A DNA stretch of 64,000 bases from Bacillus massiliigorillae (GTDB lineage: Bacteria; Bacillota; Bacilli; Bacillales; DSM-1321), in assembly GCF_000380245.2 (NCBI RefSeq), contig NZ_HG428741.1:1315286-1379285 (forward strand), written 5' to 3'. The notes below the pieces were generated by a model. The model had not been told where the DNA came from, ran no database searches, and worked only from the letters and a program-made list of their open reading frames with translations. How positions within the stretch are numbered: position 1 is the first letter of the stretch; the number at the start of each line of letters is the position of its first letter. The position numbers and the translations under genes are program-made. This document shows, piece by piece, positions 42,347-51,159 of the stretch.

Positions 42347-43294
42347 TTATTTATCCTTCAATAGTTCTAAAAAAACCTCTTCAGAAATAATGTTAATATT
42401 TGCACCTGCATGAATTAAATCAATTGCTTTTGTTTCTTTCGTACTCATTCCATTTGGTCCGACAATTTTTTGATCTTGAATTCCGACTACTACATAATCC
42501 GTTTTCTTACTTACACCTGATTTTACGTGTGCACCTAAATCAATAATGCTTTGCATGGCTTCTTTTCGATCGATTGTTTGTAGTTCACCAGTGAAGACGA
42601 AATTTTTTCCAAATAGCGGATGACCTTCGTCAAATTCCTGTGTAGTAGGTGCTAAATCAGATATTTTAATGCTTGGTGCAAATGAACGTGGAGCCACTTT
42701 TTTTGTCGGATAGCTTTGAACTACTTTTAGCTCTGTGAATAACTTAATAGGAAGACTCTTATACGTTTGGCAAAATGATTGTAATGATTTTCTGTTTTGG
42801 GTTTGAATGCTCTTTATTACTAAATCTGCACAAGCTCTAGCATCATCTAGAGCATTATGATGATTGAGTAATGAAATTTGAAAGTGCTCACAGCGAGCTT
42901 TTAATGATTGTCCAACTTTCAATCCTTTTGTTGCCCGATTGCTTATGGGAATACTGCAAATATAGGTGAAGTTAGGGCAATCAATGTTATAAGTTTCTAA
43001 GCAAGCTTTTAACACACTCATATCAAAATAAGCATTGTGTGCAATGATGATATTGTCTTCGAAGTATTGCCCGATTTCCTTCCACACTTCATCAAATTTT
43101 CTTTCCTGTTTCACATCTTCTGGCTTAATACCGTGTACTTCAATGTTCTTAGGATGAAAATAAAGCGAAGGTGGGTGAATCAAAAAATATTTCTCATCAA
43201 TAATTTCATTATTTTCAACAAAAACCATACCAAGTGAGCAAGCACTATTATAATTTTTATTTGCTGTTTCAAAGTCAATGGCTATAAAGTCCAT
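42347..43294 (-). CDS. DnaQ-like 3'-5' exonuclease with C-terminal BRCT domain
   Basis: 315 residues. Exonuclease motifs: D-F-E-T near residues 7-10, H-N-A-Y-F-D-M near 90-96, and H-N-A-L-D-D-A near 148-154, giving the DEDDh set. From about 230 a BRCT domain follows (G-K-N-F-V-F-T-G-E-L and K-K-T-D-Y-V-V-V-G), as in DNA ligase. The ATG at 43294 has GAAGGTG upstream. Likely a DNA-repair or replication-associated exonuclease; partner unknown. It is a single-gene unit. Confidence 0.9.
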   Translation of the reverse strand: MDFIAIDFETANKNYNSACSLGMVFVENNEIIDEKYFLIHPPSLYFHPKNIEVHGIKPEDVKQERKFDEVWKEIGQYFEDNIIIAHNAYFDMSVLKACLETYNIDCPNFTYICSIPISNRATKGLKVGQSLKARCEHFQISLLNHHNALDDARACADLVIKSIQTQNRKSLQSFCQTYKSLPIKLFTELKVVQSYPTKKVAPRSFAPSIKISDLAPTTQEFDEGHPLFGKNFVFTGELQTIDRKEAMQSIIDLGAHVKSGVSKKTDYVVVGIQDQKIVGPNGMSTKETKAIDLIHAGANINIISEEVFLELLKDK

Positions 43295-43384
43295 AAGAAT
43301 CACCTTCATTAATTAAAATTATTCATCATCTATATAGTTATTTTATCATGAGTGTTCGAGATAGTAGGTGGTTAAAAATAGTAA

Positions 43385-43413
43385 TCATAAATTGAATCGT
43401 TTATTTCATACTA
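43385..43413 (+). promoter_or_regulatory. candidate sigma-G/F promoter for the spoVA-like operon
   Basis: TCATA (43385-43389), 17 bases, CATACTA (43407-43413). The -10 element fits the forespore sigma-G consensus CATNHTA and the -35 is one base off GHATR. It lies 37 bases before the first DUF1657 gene. Confidence 0.5.
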
Positions 43414-43449
43414 AGAGAGTGGTTCAAAACAAACAAGGAGGCGTTACTA

Positions 43450-43653
43450 TTGACAGTAATCACTAACGTAAAAACAACTCTTGCAGGATTAAAAAGTGCA
43501 CAGGCTAGTTTCGAAACCTTTGCACTAAGCACAGATAATCAACAAGCGAAGCAGCTATATCAAAATGCTGCTCAACAAACGCAAGCCATTGTTGATAGTT
43601 TGAATCCTCGTATTGCTGAAATGGAGCAAGAAGAACCTCAATATCAACAATAA
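43450..43653 (+). CDS. DUF1657 small protein
   Basis: 67 residues. T-L-A-G-L-K-S-A-Q-A-S-F-E-T-F-A-L and the acidic Q-E-E-P-Q-Y C-terminus match the DUF1657 family, which occurs with mobile-type spoVA operons of bacilli. TTG start with AAGGAGGCG upstream. It is helical throughout. It is followed by a strong hairpin, so read-through or a second promoter must serve spoVAC. Confidence 0.85.
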   Translation: MTVITNVKTTLAGLKSAQASFETFALSTDNQQAKQLYQNAAQQTQAIVDSLNPRIAEMEQEEPQYQQ

Positions 43654-43660
43654 GTTGAAA

Positions 43661-43689
43661 AGAGGGTTGGTTGTTTCAACCAACTCTCT
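43661..43689 (+). terminator. hairpin after the first DUF1657 gene
   Basis: AGAGGGTTGGTTG (43661-43673) pairs with CAACCAACTCTCT (43677-43689) around a three-base loop. The tail is CTTCCTTTT, so termination may be partial. Confidence 0.75.
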
Positions 43690-43798
43690 TCCTTTTGATT
43701 TAGGAATGTATGATACGACATTGTTCGAAGGATAATATAAGCAGTTAAGAATTAGTAATAGTTAAAGTATTTGCACACGTAATTGAGGTGATAAAGTT

Positions 43799-44278
43799 AT
43801 GTCGAATAAAAAAAAGAAAAAGCTTACGCCTGTTCAACAAGAATATCAAGAATTACAGCAGCAAATTGAAATAAAACGGCCTGTTGTGAAAAATTGTATA
43901 AGAGCTTTTCTTGTTGGTGGGTTAATATGTTTAATCGGTCAGGCGATTTCTTATTGTTATATTTACTTTTTTAATTTTACTGAGCAAACAGCAGGAAATC
44001 CTACTGTTGGTACGATGGTCTTTCTGTCCATGCTCCTAACAGGTTTTGGAGTATATGATCGAATTGCGCAAGTTGGTGGAGCTGGATCTGCTGTTCCAGT
44101 TACTGGCTTCGGTAATGCTGTTATATCTGCAGCGATTGAACATCGAAAAGAAGGTTTAGTTTTAGGTGTAGGCGGAAATATTTTTAAACTAGCGGGTTCG
44201 GTTATTATATACGGTGTTTTTTCAGCTTTCATAGTTGCTTTAATAAAAACGATTTTAATTAAATGGGGGGGATTTTAA
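43799..44278 (+). CDS. spoVAC: stage V sporulation protein AC
   Basis: 159 residues. F-L-V-G-G-L-I-C-L-I-G-Q near residues 39-50 and the V-P-V-T-G-F-G-N-A-V-I-S-A-A-I-E-H-R-K-E-G segment near 98-118 are SpoVAC hallmarks. Four helices predicted. SpoVAC is the mechanosensitive channel for dipicolinic acid in the spore inner membrane. GAGGTG precedes the ATG. Its stop overlaps the spoVAD start by one base. Confidence 0.93.
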   Translation: MSNKKKKKLTPVQQEYQELQQQIEIKRPVVKNCIRAFLVGGLICLIGQAISYCYIYFFNFTEQTAGNPTVGTMVFLSMLLTGFGVYDRIAQVGGAGSAVPVTGFGNAVISAAIEHRKEGLVLGVGGNIFKLAGSVIIYGVFSAFIVALIKTILIKWGGF

Positions 44279-45285
44279 TGCTCCAAGGGCATCGAACATG
44301 GATTTTTGAGAATAAACCAGTTATTATTTCCACGGGTACTGTTGGTGGTCCATACGAAGCTAAGGGTCCAATAGGGGATGATTTTGATTTGCTGCACGAC
44401 GATTTTTGGTTAAATCAAGATACATATGAAAAAGCTCATAGAATTCTAATAGAAGAGGCTAGTCAAAAGGCAATGGAGAAAGCAGATTTACAGAAAGAGC
44501 AAATTCAATTTTTTCTTGGTGGTGACTTAATTAATCAGATAACGCCAACGAGCTTTGCTTGTCGTACACTTGGAACACCGTACTTCGGTTTGTTTGGTGC
44601 GTGTTCTACTTCAATGGAAGGCTTAGCTCTTGGTGCTTACATAGTTAATACGAATGGAGCCAAATATTTACTAACAGGTGCTTCTAGCCATTATGCAGCG
44701 GTTGAAAAACAATTTCGCTACCCCAATGAATATGGGGGACAAAAACCACCTACTGCACAAAGCACTGTCACAGGAGCTGGGGTTGCTATTTTGAGTAATA
44801 CGGGACACGGTCCAAAAGTTACATCAGCAACGATTGGAAGAGTTGTAGATATGGGAATGACCGATCCATTTAATATGGGAGGAGCTATGGCTCCAGCAGC
44901 AGTAGATACAATTGAAGCGCATTTAAGAGAGCGTAATGTAGATTCTTCCTATTATGATTTAATTGTAACTGGTGATCTTGGACAAATTGGCCATGAAATT
45001 GCAATAGCTTTATTTGAAAAGCATGGAACTCAAATGAAAGAAGAGGCTTTTCGGGATTGTGGAATGATGATTTACAGTGAGGACCAACCTGTATTTGCTG
45101 GAGCTAGTGGAGCAGGATGCTCGGCAACGGTCGTTTACGGACATTTGCTCAACCGTATGCGGAAAGGCGAGTTGAAGCGTATGTTAGTTGTTGCAACAGG
45201 TGCGTTATTATCTCCTTTAACATTTCAGCAAAATGAAACCATACCTTGTATAGCACATGCTGTATCCATTGAAGTAGATGAATAA
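44278..45285 (+). CDS. spoVAD: stage V sporulation protein AD
   Basis: 335 residues, thiolase-like fold. G-T-V-G-G-P-Y-E-A-K-G-P near residues 20-31, L-F-G-A-C-S-T-S near 106 and the C-terminal G-A-L-L-S-P-L family segment. It binds dipicolinic acid with SpoVAC. The ATG at 44278 sits 6-8 bases after a run of seven G and is preferred to the ATG at 44263. No spoVAE follows; the next gene is DUF1657. Confidence 0.93.
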   Translation: MLQGHRTWIFENKPVIISTGTVGGPYEAKGPIGDDFDLLHDDFWLNQDTYEKAHRILIEEASQKAMEKADLQKEQIQFFLGGDLINQITPTSFACRTLGTPYFGLFGACSTSMEGLALGAYIVNTNGAKYLLTGASSHYAAVEKQFRYPNEYGGQKPPTAQSTVTGAGVAILSNTGHGPKVTSATIGRVVDMGMTDPFNMGGAMAPAAVDTIEAHLRERNVDSSYYDLIVTGDLGQIGHEIAIALFEKHGTQMKEEAFRDCGMMIYSEDQPVFAGASGAGCSATVVYGHLLNRMRKGELKRMLVVATGALLSPLTFQQNETIPCIAHAVSIEVDE

Positions 45286-45302
45286 GGAAGGAGGAGACTA
45301 AG

Positions 45303-45509
45303 TTGACGGTTGCTTCAGAAGTGAAACAATGTCTTTCTAATCTTAAAGGAATTGAAGCTAGCTTATCTAGTTTAGCAATAAGAACGGAAGATGATGAATC
45401 AGCACGTACTTTTCATGAAACGATGGTTATAATTAGTGAAATTATGACAGATATGAAGAAGCGTGTAGGTGAATTGGAACGCGAGGAGTTCCAATATAAA
45501 GGATTCTAA
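45303..45509 (+). CDS. DUF1657 small protein, second copy
   Basis: 68 residues, homologous to the product of 43450: S-N-L-K-G-I-E-A-S-L-S-S-L-A, and the E-R-E-E-F-Q-Y C-terminus. TTG start, AAGGAGGAGA upstream. It lies 17 bases after spoVAD, in the place where spoVAE is expected in related operons. Confidence 0.85.
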   Translation: MTVASEVKQCLSNLKGIEASLSSLAIRTEDDESARTFHETMVIISEIMTDMKKRVGELEREEFQYKGF

Positions 45510-45531
45510 GAATTAGAGGAGGTGTTATGAT

Positions 45532-46392
45532 ATGGCTGATTGGTTAGATGTTATATTTAGGGCGATTCTATTTCTTGTAGTTCTTTTTATCATTACGAAA
45601 ATCTTAGGAAAAAAGCAAATTTCACAATTATCCATGTTTGAATATGTAACAGGGATTACAATAGGAAACATTGGTGCAGAGGTAGTTACTGGACTTGAAC
45701 AAAAAATACATTTAGGCATAATCGCTTTAGTAACCACAGCTGCTATTCCATTTCTATCTGGTTTAATAACGATGAAAAGTAAGAAAATGCGAGATATAAT
45801 TGATGGTAAAGGGACTATTTTTATAAAAGATGGAAAGTTATTGGAAGACAATATAAAACGAGAACGCTATACGATTGATGAATTTTTGGAGTTATTAAGA
45901 AAGAAAGACGTTTTTGATATATCAGAAGTTGAATATGCCATTTTGGAAGCGGCTGGGGATTTAAATGTTTTATTAAAGAAAGAATATCGCCCATTAACGC
46001 CAAGGGATTTGAATTTGAAAGTAGCTTCTGATAAAGAACCTCAAACCGTTATTATGGATGGAGAGGTATTAATAGAACCTCTGGCGACAATGGGAAGAAG
46101 TAGACAATGGTTACATACAGAGCTCCGAAAGCTGGGTGTAACAGTTGAGAATGTCTTTCTTGCACAGGTTAATTCATATGGTGAAGTAACAGTTGATTTG
46201 TATGATGATTTATTGCAGGTGGCATCTCCACAAGAGCGACCTTTATTATACGCAACAATGAAGAAATGTCAGGCGGATTTAGAATTGTTTGCCCTTGGAA
46301 CAGATAATGAAGATGCTAAAAAAATGTATACTGATAATAGTGTCAAGTTACAAAATGCCATTGATAAGGTTGCTCATATTTTGAAAAGTTAA
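45532..46392 (+). CDS. yetF: DUF421 (YetF-like) membrane protein with DUF1657-like tail
   Basis: 286 residues. Three N-terminal helices (residues about 8-25, 35-52, 60-78), then two soluble YetF domains. G-K-K-Q-I-S-Q-L-S-M-F-E-Y-V-T-G-I-T-I-G-N near 24-44 is the family signature. The last 45 residues (M-K-K-C-Q-A-D-L-E-L-F-A-L-G-T-D-N-E-D-A) align with the DUF1657 proteins of the same operon, so the unit holds three DUF1657-type segments. Mobile spoVA operons usually end with this gene. AGAGGAGGTG precedes the ATG. Confidence 0.85.
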   Translation: MADWLDVIFRAILFLVVLFIITKILGKKQISQLSMFEYVTGITIGNIGAEVVTGLEQKIHLGIIALVTTAAIPFLSGLITMKSKKMRDIIDGKGTIFIKDGKLLEDNIKRERYTIDEFLELLRKKDVFDISEVEYAILEAAGDLNVLLKKEYRPLTPRDLNLKVASDKEPQTVIMDGEVLIEPLATMGRSRQWLHTELRKLGVTVENVFLAQVNSYGEVTVDLYDDLLQVASPQERPLLYATMKKCQADLELFALGTDNEDAKKMYTDNSVKLQNAIDKVAHILKS

Positions 46393-46406
46393 CATACTTC
46401 GGTTTA

Positions 46407-46430
46407 AACCTTGATATATCAAGGTTTTTT
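46407..46430 (+). terminator. intrinsic terminator of the spoVA-like operon
   Basis: AACCTTGATA/TATCAAGGTT perfect palindrome followed by TTTT. Confidence 0.85.
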
Positions 46431-46555
46431 CTCTTGTACATATGCAAAAAAGTGAAACTAAGGTGTTCTTATAGGTGAGTAATATTGATATAATCGTCTA
46501 GGTATGTCTTGGTGTCTTATTCAGAAGGATATTCAAAGAAAAGAGGAGTTTACAT

Positions 46556-47278
46556 ATGTTACAGTTTTTCGGATGTGGTAGTGCATTTAACACGGCGATA
46601 GGAAATAATAATGCTTTTATGAAGCGAGGTTCAGAGTTATTTATGATTGATTGTGGTAGTACAAATTTTAGCCGCATGATTCAGAAGGATGTTCTAAATG
46701 GAATAGAGAAAATTACAATTCTACAGACTCATTTACATGCTGATCATGTTGGTTCGTTAGGTGATCTAGTGGGCTATGCATATAATGTAATGGAGCCGAA
46801 GAAACAAGTAAAAGTTACTATTATTTGTGATAAACAACTAACTGCTGATATTCAAACTATTTTAAGGAAGGTTGGTATAGCAGATAATCAGTATGTAATA
46901 GAAGAAATAGATGGAGAAATGACACTTAAGAATCAAATTGGGATTTCATCTATTAAATCGTATAAGGTACAGCATGTTCCACATTTAAATTGTTTTGCAT
47001 ATTTATTGAGAATTAATGATAAAGTGGTTTACTATAGTGGAGACTGTAATGAAATTCCTAGTGAGATATTAAATGGTATGCTGGCAGGTGAGATTGACTT
47101 ATTTTATCAAGACACGAGTAAAGCGGATCCTGATGGAAATGTACATTTATCATTACGAAAATTGACAGAGCTAATTCCGAATGAATTACGTCATAAAGTA
47201 TACTGTATGCATTTGGACGAATTATTCTCAAACGATGAAGCAAAAGAATTAGGTTTTAATGTGGTTGAGAGTCTATAG
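46556..47278 (+). CDS. metallo-beta-lactamase-fold hydrolase
   Basis: 240 residues. T-H-L-H-A-D-H-V-G near residues 61-69 is the MBL zinc motif, with Y-Y-S-G-D-C near 160 and a C-terminal H-L-D-E supplying further ligands. It resembles RNase Z/phosphodiesterase-type MBL proteins. Substrate unknown. GAGGAG precedes the ATG; single-gene unit. Confidence 0.85.
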   Translation: MLQFFGCGSAFNTAIGNNNAFMKRGSELFMIDCGSTNFSRMIQKDVLNGIEKITILQTHLHADHVGSLGDLVGYAYNVMEPKKQVKVTIICDKQLTADIQTILRKVGIADNQYVIEEIDGEMTLKNQIGISSIKSYKVQHVPHLNCFAYLLRINDKVVYYSGDCNEIPSEILNGMLAGEIDLFYQDTSKADPDGNVHLSLRKLTELIPNELRHKVYCMHLDELFSNDEAKELGFNVVESL

Positions 47279-47461
47279 ATTTTGAATCAATTCACGATAA
47301 GTTGTATTGCTTAATTTAGTTGGCAACTAATGCTTAGATGAAATTTCACATAGTTCATACCTTTAACCTATTTACCTAATTTTATCCATGGTATTACAAT
47401 AGAAATAAAAAATCTGTAATTGATATTTATTATTAATTGTAATACAGAATGGAGAATGATA

Positions 47462-47890
47462 ATGATTCTTTTTTCGGATGATCTGTTTGTTAGGGAAACG
47501 ATTCATAGTACCATCCAAGAGTTGAAAGGATTTACTTGGAAAATTTTCGAATTAATTGGAATGAAGCTTGAAGAAATCACTACTCGTGATCGGCAGGCAT
47601 TAGCTACATTTTGTTTTGGCGCTTTAAAAATGATTAATCAAAGTGAGAAGTATAATCAACCACAAGTGCATGCGATAGCAATTGAAGTATTACTTCACAT
47701 TTTTAAATATAGTGAACAGCAAGCCATTGTTTTTGCAGAAGAGCTTATAGTATCAGCGGTAAATAATCGAGCAGAAGAGATGAATGGAATTATCAACAAG
47801 GGAATAAAAGGTTATTATCAATACGTTGAAAGAGCGGATGAGGATTTAAGATGTAATGTGATTGAAATTCTTGAAAGAGTTGCAATCTGA
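47462..47890 (+). CDS. Imm48-like protein
   Basis: 142 residues, all-helical. A-T-F-C-F-G-A-L-K-M-I-N near residue 50, Y-S-E-Q-Q-A-I-V-F-A-E near 85 and N-G-I-I-N-K-G-I-K-G-Y-Y-Q-Y near 112-125 follow the pattern of the Imm48 family, named from toxin-immunity contexts. No toxin gene is adjacent. ATG at 47462 has GGAG 7 bases upstream. The family call is by pattern and is moderate. Confidence 0.55.
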   Translation: MILFSDDLFVRETIHSTIQELKGFTWKIFELIGMKLEEITTRDRQALATFCFGALKMINQSEKYNQPQVHAIAIEVLLHIFKYSEQQAIVFAEELIVSAVNNRAEEMNGIINKGIKGYYQYVERADEDLRCNVIEILERVAI

Positions 47891-47902
47891 TATAATCCAT
47901 TT

Positions 47903-47931
47903 AACCCCAATTTGTATAAAATGGGGTTTTT
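47903..47931 (+). terminator. intrinsic terminator
   Basis: AACCCCA (47903-47909) pairs with TGGGGTT (47922-47928), then TTT. Confidence 0.8.
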
Positions 47932-47960
47932 ATTTGGTTAAATTATAGGGGGATTTTGTT

Positions 47961-48524
47961 TTGGAGTGGGAATGGAATGTAGATTTGTTTAGGATTATAA
48001 ATAATCTAGGGAGAGATAATGAATTTATAAGTGACATGTATGTAGTATTTGCGCATTATTCAATCTATTTACTTGTTGCAGCTGTAATATTGTATTTCTT
48101 GTCGAGAAATCGTAGTAATAAAGTGATGGTCATTAGTTCGATTATTACAGTAGTTATATCCGAAATAATAGGGAAACTTGTAGGTTTATTGCATTCGAAT
48201 AATCAACCTTTTGCAGAACTTGGCAATGTTCATAATCTTATTGTAAAAGAAGTAAATAATTCATTTCCTAGTGATCATACGATGATTTTCTTTGCAGTAA
48301 GTGTTTGTATCTGGTTATTTAGAAGAAAGTATTCTTTTTTGTGGATAGTATTAGCCATTCTTGTAGCTCTTTCAAGAGTTGGAGTAGGTGTGCATTATCC
48401 AGCAGATGTTATGGTAGGTGCTATTATTGGTACTCTCGTAGCTAATATCGTATATAAAATGGTATGTAAACAACAAGCAATCAAGAGTTATTCTGAAAGC
48501 GGTACTAAAAGTAAATTCATGTAA
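47961..48524 (+). CDS. bcrC: PAP2-family undecaprenyl-diphosphatase (BcrC-like)
   Basis: 187 residues, about five helices. PAP2 motifs: K-L-V-G-L-L-H-S-N-N-Q-P-F near residues 73-85, S-F-P-S-D-H-T near 102-108 and S-R-V-G-V-G-V-H-Y-P-A-D-V near 142-154, with catalytic histidines in place. It dephosphorylates undecaprenyl pyrophosphate outside the membrane and can give bacitracin tolerance. TTG start after AGGGGGAT. Confidence 0.88.
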   Translation: MEWEWNVDLFRIINNLGRDNEFISDMYVVFAHYSIYLLVAAVILYFLSRNRSNKVMVISSIITVVISEIIGKLVGLLHSNNQPFAELGNVHNLIVKEVNNSFPSDHTMIFFAVSVCIWLFRRKYSFLWIVLAILVALSRVGVGVHYPADVMVGAIIGTLVANIVYKMVCKQQAIKSYSESGTKSKFM

Positions 48525-48530
48525 TATGCT

Positions 48531-48564
48531 AACTCCTTTTCTTTTTGGGAAAGGAGTTATTTTT
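48531..48564 (+). terminator. intrinsic terminator
   Basis: AACTCCTTT pairs with AAAGGAGTT followed by ATTTTT. Confidence 0.85.
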
Positions 48565-48663
48565 GGTTTGAATTTTTCGAATTTTAGAACTTAAAGTAAT
48601 GCTATTGCGAAATAGTAGAAAGTACGATATTATTATTTTTGTCGAAAGAAATCATTACTAAAT

Positions 48664-48739
48664 GGAGGATTAGCTCAGCTGGGAGAGCACCTGCCTTACA
48701 AGCAGGGGGTCGGCGGTTCGATCCCGTCATCCTCCACCA
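48664..48739 (+). tRNA. trnV: tRNA-Val (TAC)
   Basis: 76 bases with encoded CCA. Acceptor GGAGGAT/ATCCTCC, D arm GCTC/GAGC, anticodon loop CTTACAA giving TAC, T arm GGCGG-TTCGATC-CCGTC. First of three tRNA genes in a row. Confidence 0.97.
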
Positions 48740-48810
48740 ATAAATCAGTTGATAATTTATAGTTGTTTTGAAAACTAATCACTTTCAACTCTTAACTATA
48801 AACTAAAAAT

Positions 48811-48887
<77 letters not shown>

Positions 48888-48893
48888 TATTAT

Positions 48894-48967
48894 GCGGATG
48901 TAGTTTAGTGGTAAAACCTCAGCCTTCCAAGCTGATGATGAGGGTTCGATTCCCTTCATCCGCTCCA
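48894..48967 (+). tRNA. trnG: tRNA-Gly (TCC)
   Basis: 74 bases with encoded CCA. Acceptor GCGGATG/CATCCGC, anticodon loop CTTCCAA giving TCC, T loop GTTCGATTC. Six bases after tRNA-Arg. Confidence 0.97.
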
Positions 48968-48972
48968 ATTTA

Positions 48973-49087
<115 letters not shown>

Positions 49088-49095
49088 TTGTATAA

Positions 49096-49126
49096 AAAGA
49101 TTAGCTTTTAGCTAGTCTTTTTTTGT
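49096..49126 (+). terminator. intrinsic terminator after 5S
   Basis: AGATTAGCT (49098-49106) pairs with AGCTAGTCT (49110-49118), then TTTTTTT. Confidence 0.88.
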
Positions 49127-49231
49127 GTAGTAAAATGGATATATGTGATAATGTGGAGAAGTACATAGAGTAAAGATTTTTCATTCATGTTGTTCTAGAT
49201 TAATTGAAAAGAATTTGAGGTGATTGTATAT

Positions 49232-50323
49232 ATGCCGATTTGGCTCGGAATTATTGGTGTACTAATTGTATATAATTTGCTTAGTTTGTATGTATGCAGA
49301 ATGGTACAGAAATGGTTATTACCTAAACCTTCTAAAGTTTTCAGGATAATATATTTTAGTTTAGTTCTATTGCTAGCTAATGCTTTTATTATCGGTACAA
49401 TTACTAGTCTTGATGTAGTAAGAGCAATAGGTTCATATTGGTTTGCATTATTATACATATTGGTTTTCTCGGTGCCACTTATACATATAGTAGTTGCGTT
49501 TTTACGTCTTTTAAAGCTATCTCATCAAAATGTTGAGAGATGGGCAGGTATAGTAAGTATCATTATCGTTGTTCTTGTATTTAGTTATGGCACATTTAAT
49601 GCGTATAGTCCAGTTGTCCGTACATATGATGTAGCTCTTTCTGACAATGGAGAAGCAAAGAAACAATTAAATATTGTCATGGTATCAGATACGCATTTCG
49701 GGGTGCTCTCAAATAAAAATCATGCAAAGCGTATGGTGAAAGAAATAAACGCACTCAATCCGGATTTAGTTCTATTCCCAGGCGATATTGTTGATGATAA
49801 AATTGATTCTTATTCTAAGCAAGGAATAGAGAAAGTTATAGCTAAAATTAAAGCTAAATATGGAGTCTATGTTTCTTTAGGTAATCATGATAAAGGAGAT
49901 ACAGCTAAACTTATTAAAGTTTTGGAAGATAGTAAAATGAAGGTCCTTTATGATGACACAGCAGTGGTTGCTAATTCTATTACGTTAATTGGACGAAAAG
50001 ATAAAACTGATAGGGAACGCTTGCCACTAGCTGCTTTAATGAAAAATGTGGATCACACAAAACCTATTATACTTTTAGACCACCAACCATATGATTTAGA
50101 TATTGCTAAGGCTGAAGGTGTCGATTTATTTGTTGCTGGTCATACTCATCGAGGTCAAGTAGCGCCTTTTCAATATGTTACACAGCGTATATATGAAAAT
50201 GATTGGGGTTATTTGAAGAAAGGTTCATTACATTCGATTGTGTCGTCGGGATATGGATTTTGGGGACCTCCAATTCGAACGAATAGTCGTTCGGAGATAG
50301 TTCAGATTATGCTGAACTATTAA
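49232..50323 (+). CDS. membrane-anchored metallophosphoesterase (YkuE-like)
   Basis: 363 residues. Four N-terminal helices to about residue 130, then a calcineurin-type domain: V-S-D-T-H-F-G near 153-159, F-P-G-D-I-V-D-D near 182, L-G-N-H-D near 216 and A-G-H-T-H-R-G-Q near 302. All metal ligands are present. The active domain probably faces outside. The ATG at 49232 has GAGGTGAT 8 bases upstream and is preferred to GTG at 49220. Confidence 0.88.
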   Translation: MPIWLGIIGVLIVYNLLSLYVCRMVQKWLLPKPSKVFRIIYFSLVLLLANAFIIGTITSLDVVRAIGSYWFALLYILVFSVPLIHIVVAFLRLLKLSHQNVERWAGIVSIIIVVLVFSYGTFNAYSPVVRTYDVALSDNGEAKKQLNIVMVSDTHFGVLSNKNHAKRMVKEINALNPDLVLFPGDIVDDKIDSYSKQGIEKVIAKIKAKYGVYVSLGNHDKGDTAKLIKVLEDSKMKVLYDDTAVVANSITLIGRKDKTDRERLPLAALMKNVDHTKPIILLDHQPYDLDIAKAEGVDLFVAGHTHRGQVAPFQYVTQRIYENDWGYLKKGSLHSIVSSGYGFWGPPIRTNSRSEIVQIMLNY

Positions 50324-50466
50324 TTATGATGTACATCTCAGAAATATGTTGGATATAAAAGAACAAAAATATATTAATTTCGAAAGAAGGATGGAAGTTA
50401 ATAAGATTAAAAATGAAACTTCTTATATCATAAAATCAATCGAACATTAAATAGAGGAAGCTATAA

Positions 50467-50502
50467 AGTCGATTCTTCATTGAGGAGAATCGATTTTTTT
50501 CT
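50467..50502 (+). terminator. intrinsic terminator
   Basis: TCGATTCT (50469-50476) pairs with AGAATCGA (50486-50493), followed by seven T. Confidence 0.88.
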
Positions 50503-50592
50503 TATATATTGAAATTATTTGATATTTAAACTCGTTATTATATATGAAGTACATAATAATACATACGCATGGTCGTTAGTTAGGAGGTTCAG

Positions 50593-51159
50593 ATGGACGA
50601 AGAATGGGGATGGATTCAATCCATATTATCAGGGGATAAACAGGCGTATTCCCACATTATTAATAAATATAAAAATTTATTGTATGCAACTATTTTGCGT
50701 ATGACTAATAATCAACAGGATGCTCAGGATTTAGTACAGGAAGTTTTCATTAAAGTGTATCAGCAACTTGATAAATATGATCAGAAAGGTGAGTTCTCGG
50801 GTTGGTTATATCGAGTAGCTATCAATCATTGTATGGATGAATTTCGAAAAAAACGCTACAAAATGAAACGAGTGGAGCTAGATACAGATGCGATGGTGAA
50901 TACAAAGCATCCAGAGGTGATTTATTTAAAGAAAGAGAGAGAAAGGCAATTAGAACGACTAATTCAGACATTATCTGAAGATGAACGAATAATTATCCTT
51001 TTACGATATGTAAATGATTTGAGCTATAACGAAATAAGTAATCTTCTTAGCGTTCCAATATCGATGGTTCGAAATAAACTTCATCGAGCAAAGCAGAAAA
51101 TGAGAAATACATTACAAGGTGAAGGAGGATTGTTCGATGAATTGTCTAACAATGGATAA
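50593..51159 (+). CDS. ECF-type RNA polymerase sigma factor
   Basis: 188 residues. Region 2 near residues 20-90 (Q-D-A-Q-D-L-V-Q-E-V-F-I-K-V-Y) and region 4 near 120-175 (L-S-Y-N-E-I-S-N-L-L-S-V-P-I-S-M-V-R-N-K-L-H-R-A-K) are complete. AGGAGG precedes the ATG. It overlaps the following anti-sigma gene by 23 bases, the usual coupling for an ECF sigma with its regulator. Confidence 0.94.
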   Translation: MDEEWGWIQSILSGDKQAYSHIINKYKNLLYATILRMTNNQQDAQDLVQEVFIKVYQQLDKYDQKGEFSGWLYRVAINHCMDEFRKKRYKMKRVELDTDAMVNTKHPEVIYLKKERERQLERLIQTLSEDERIIILLRYVNDLSYNEISNLLSVPISMVRNKLHRAKQKMRNTLQGEGGLFDELSNNG

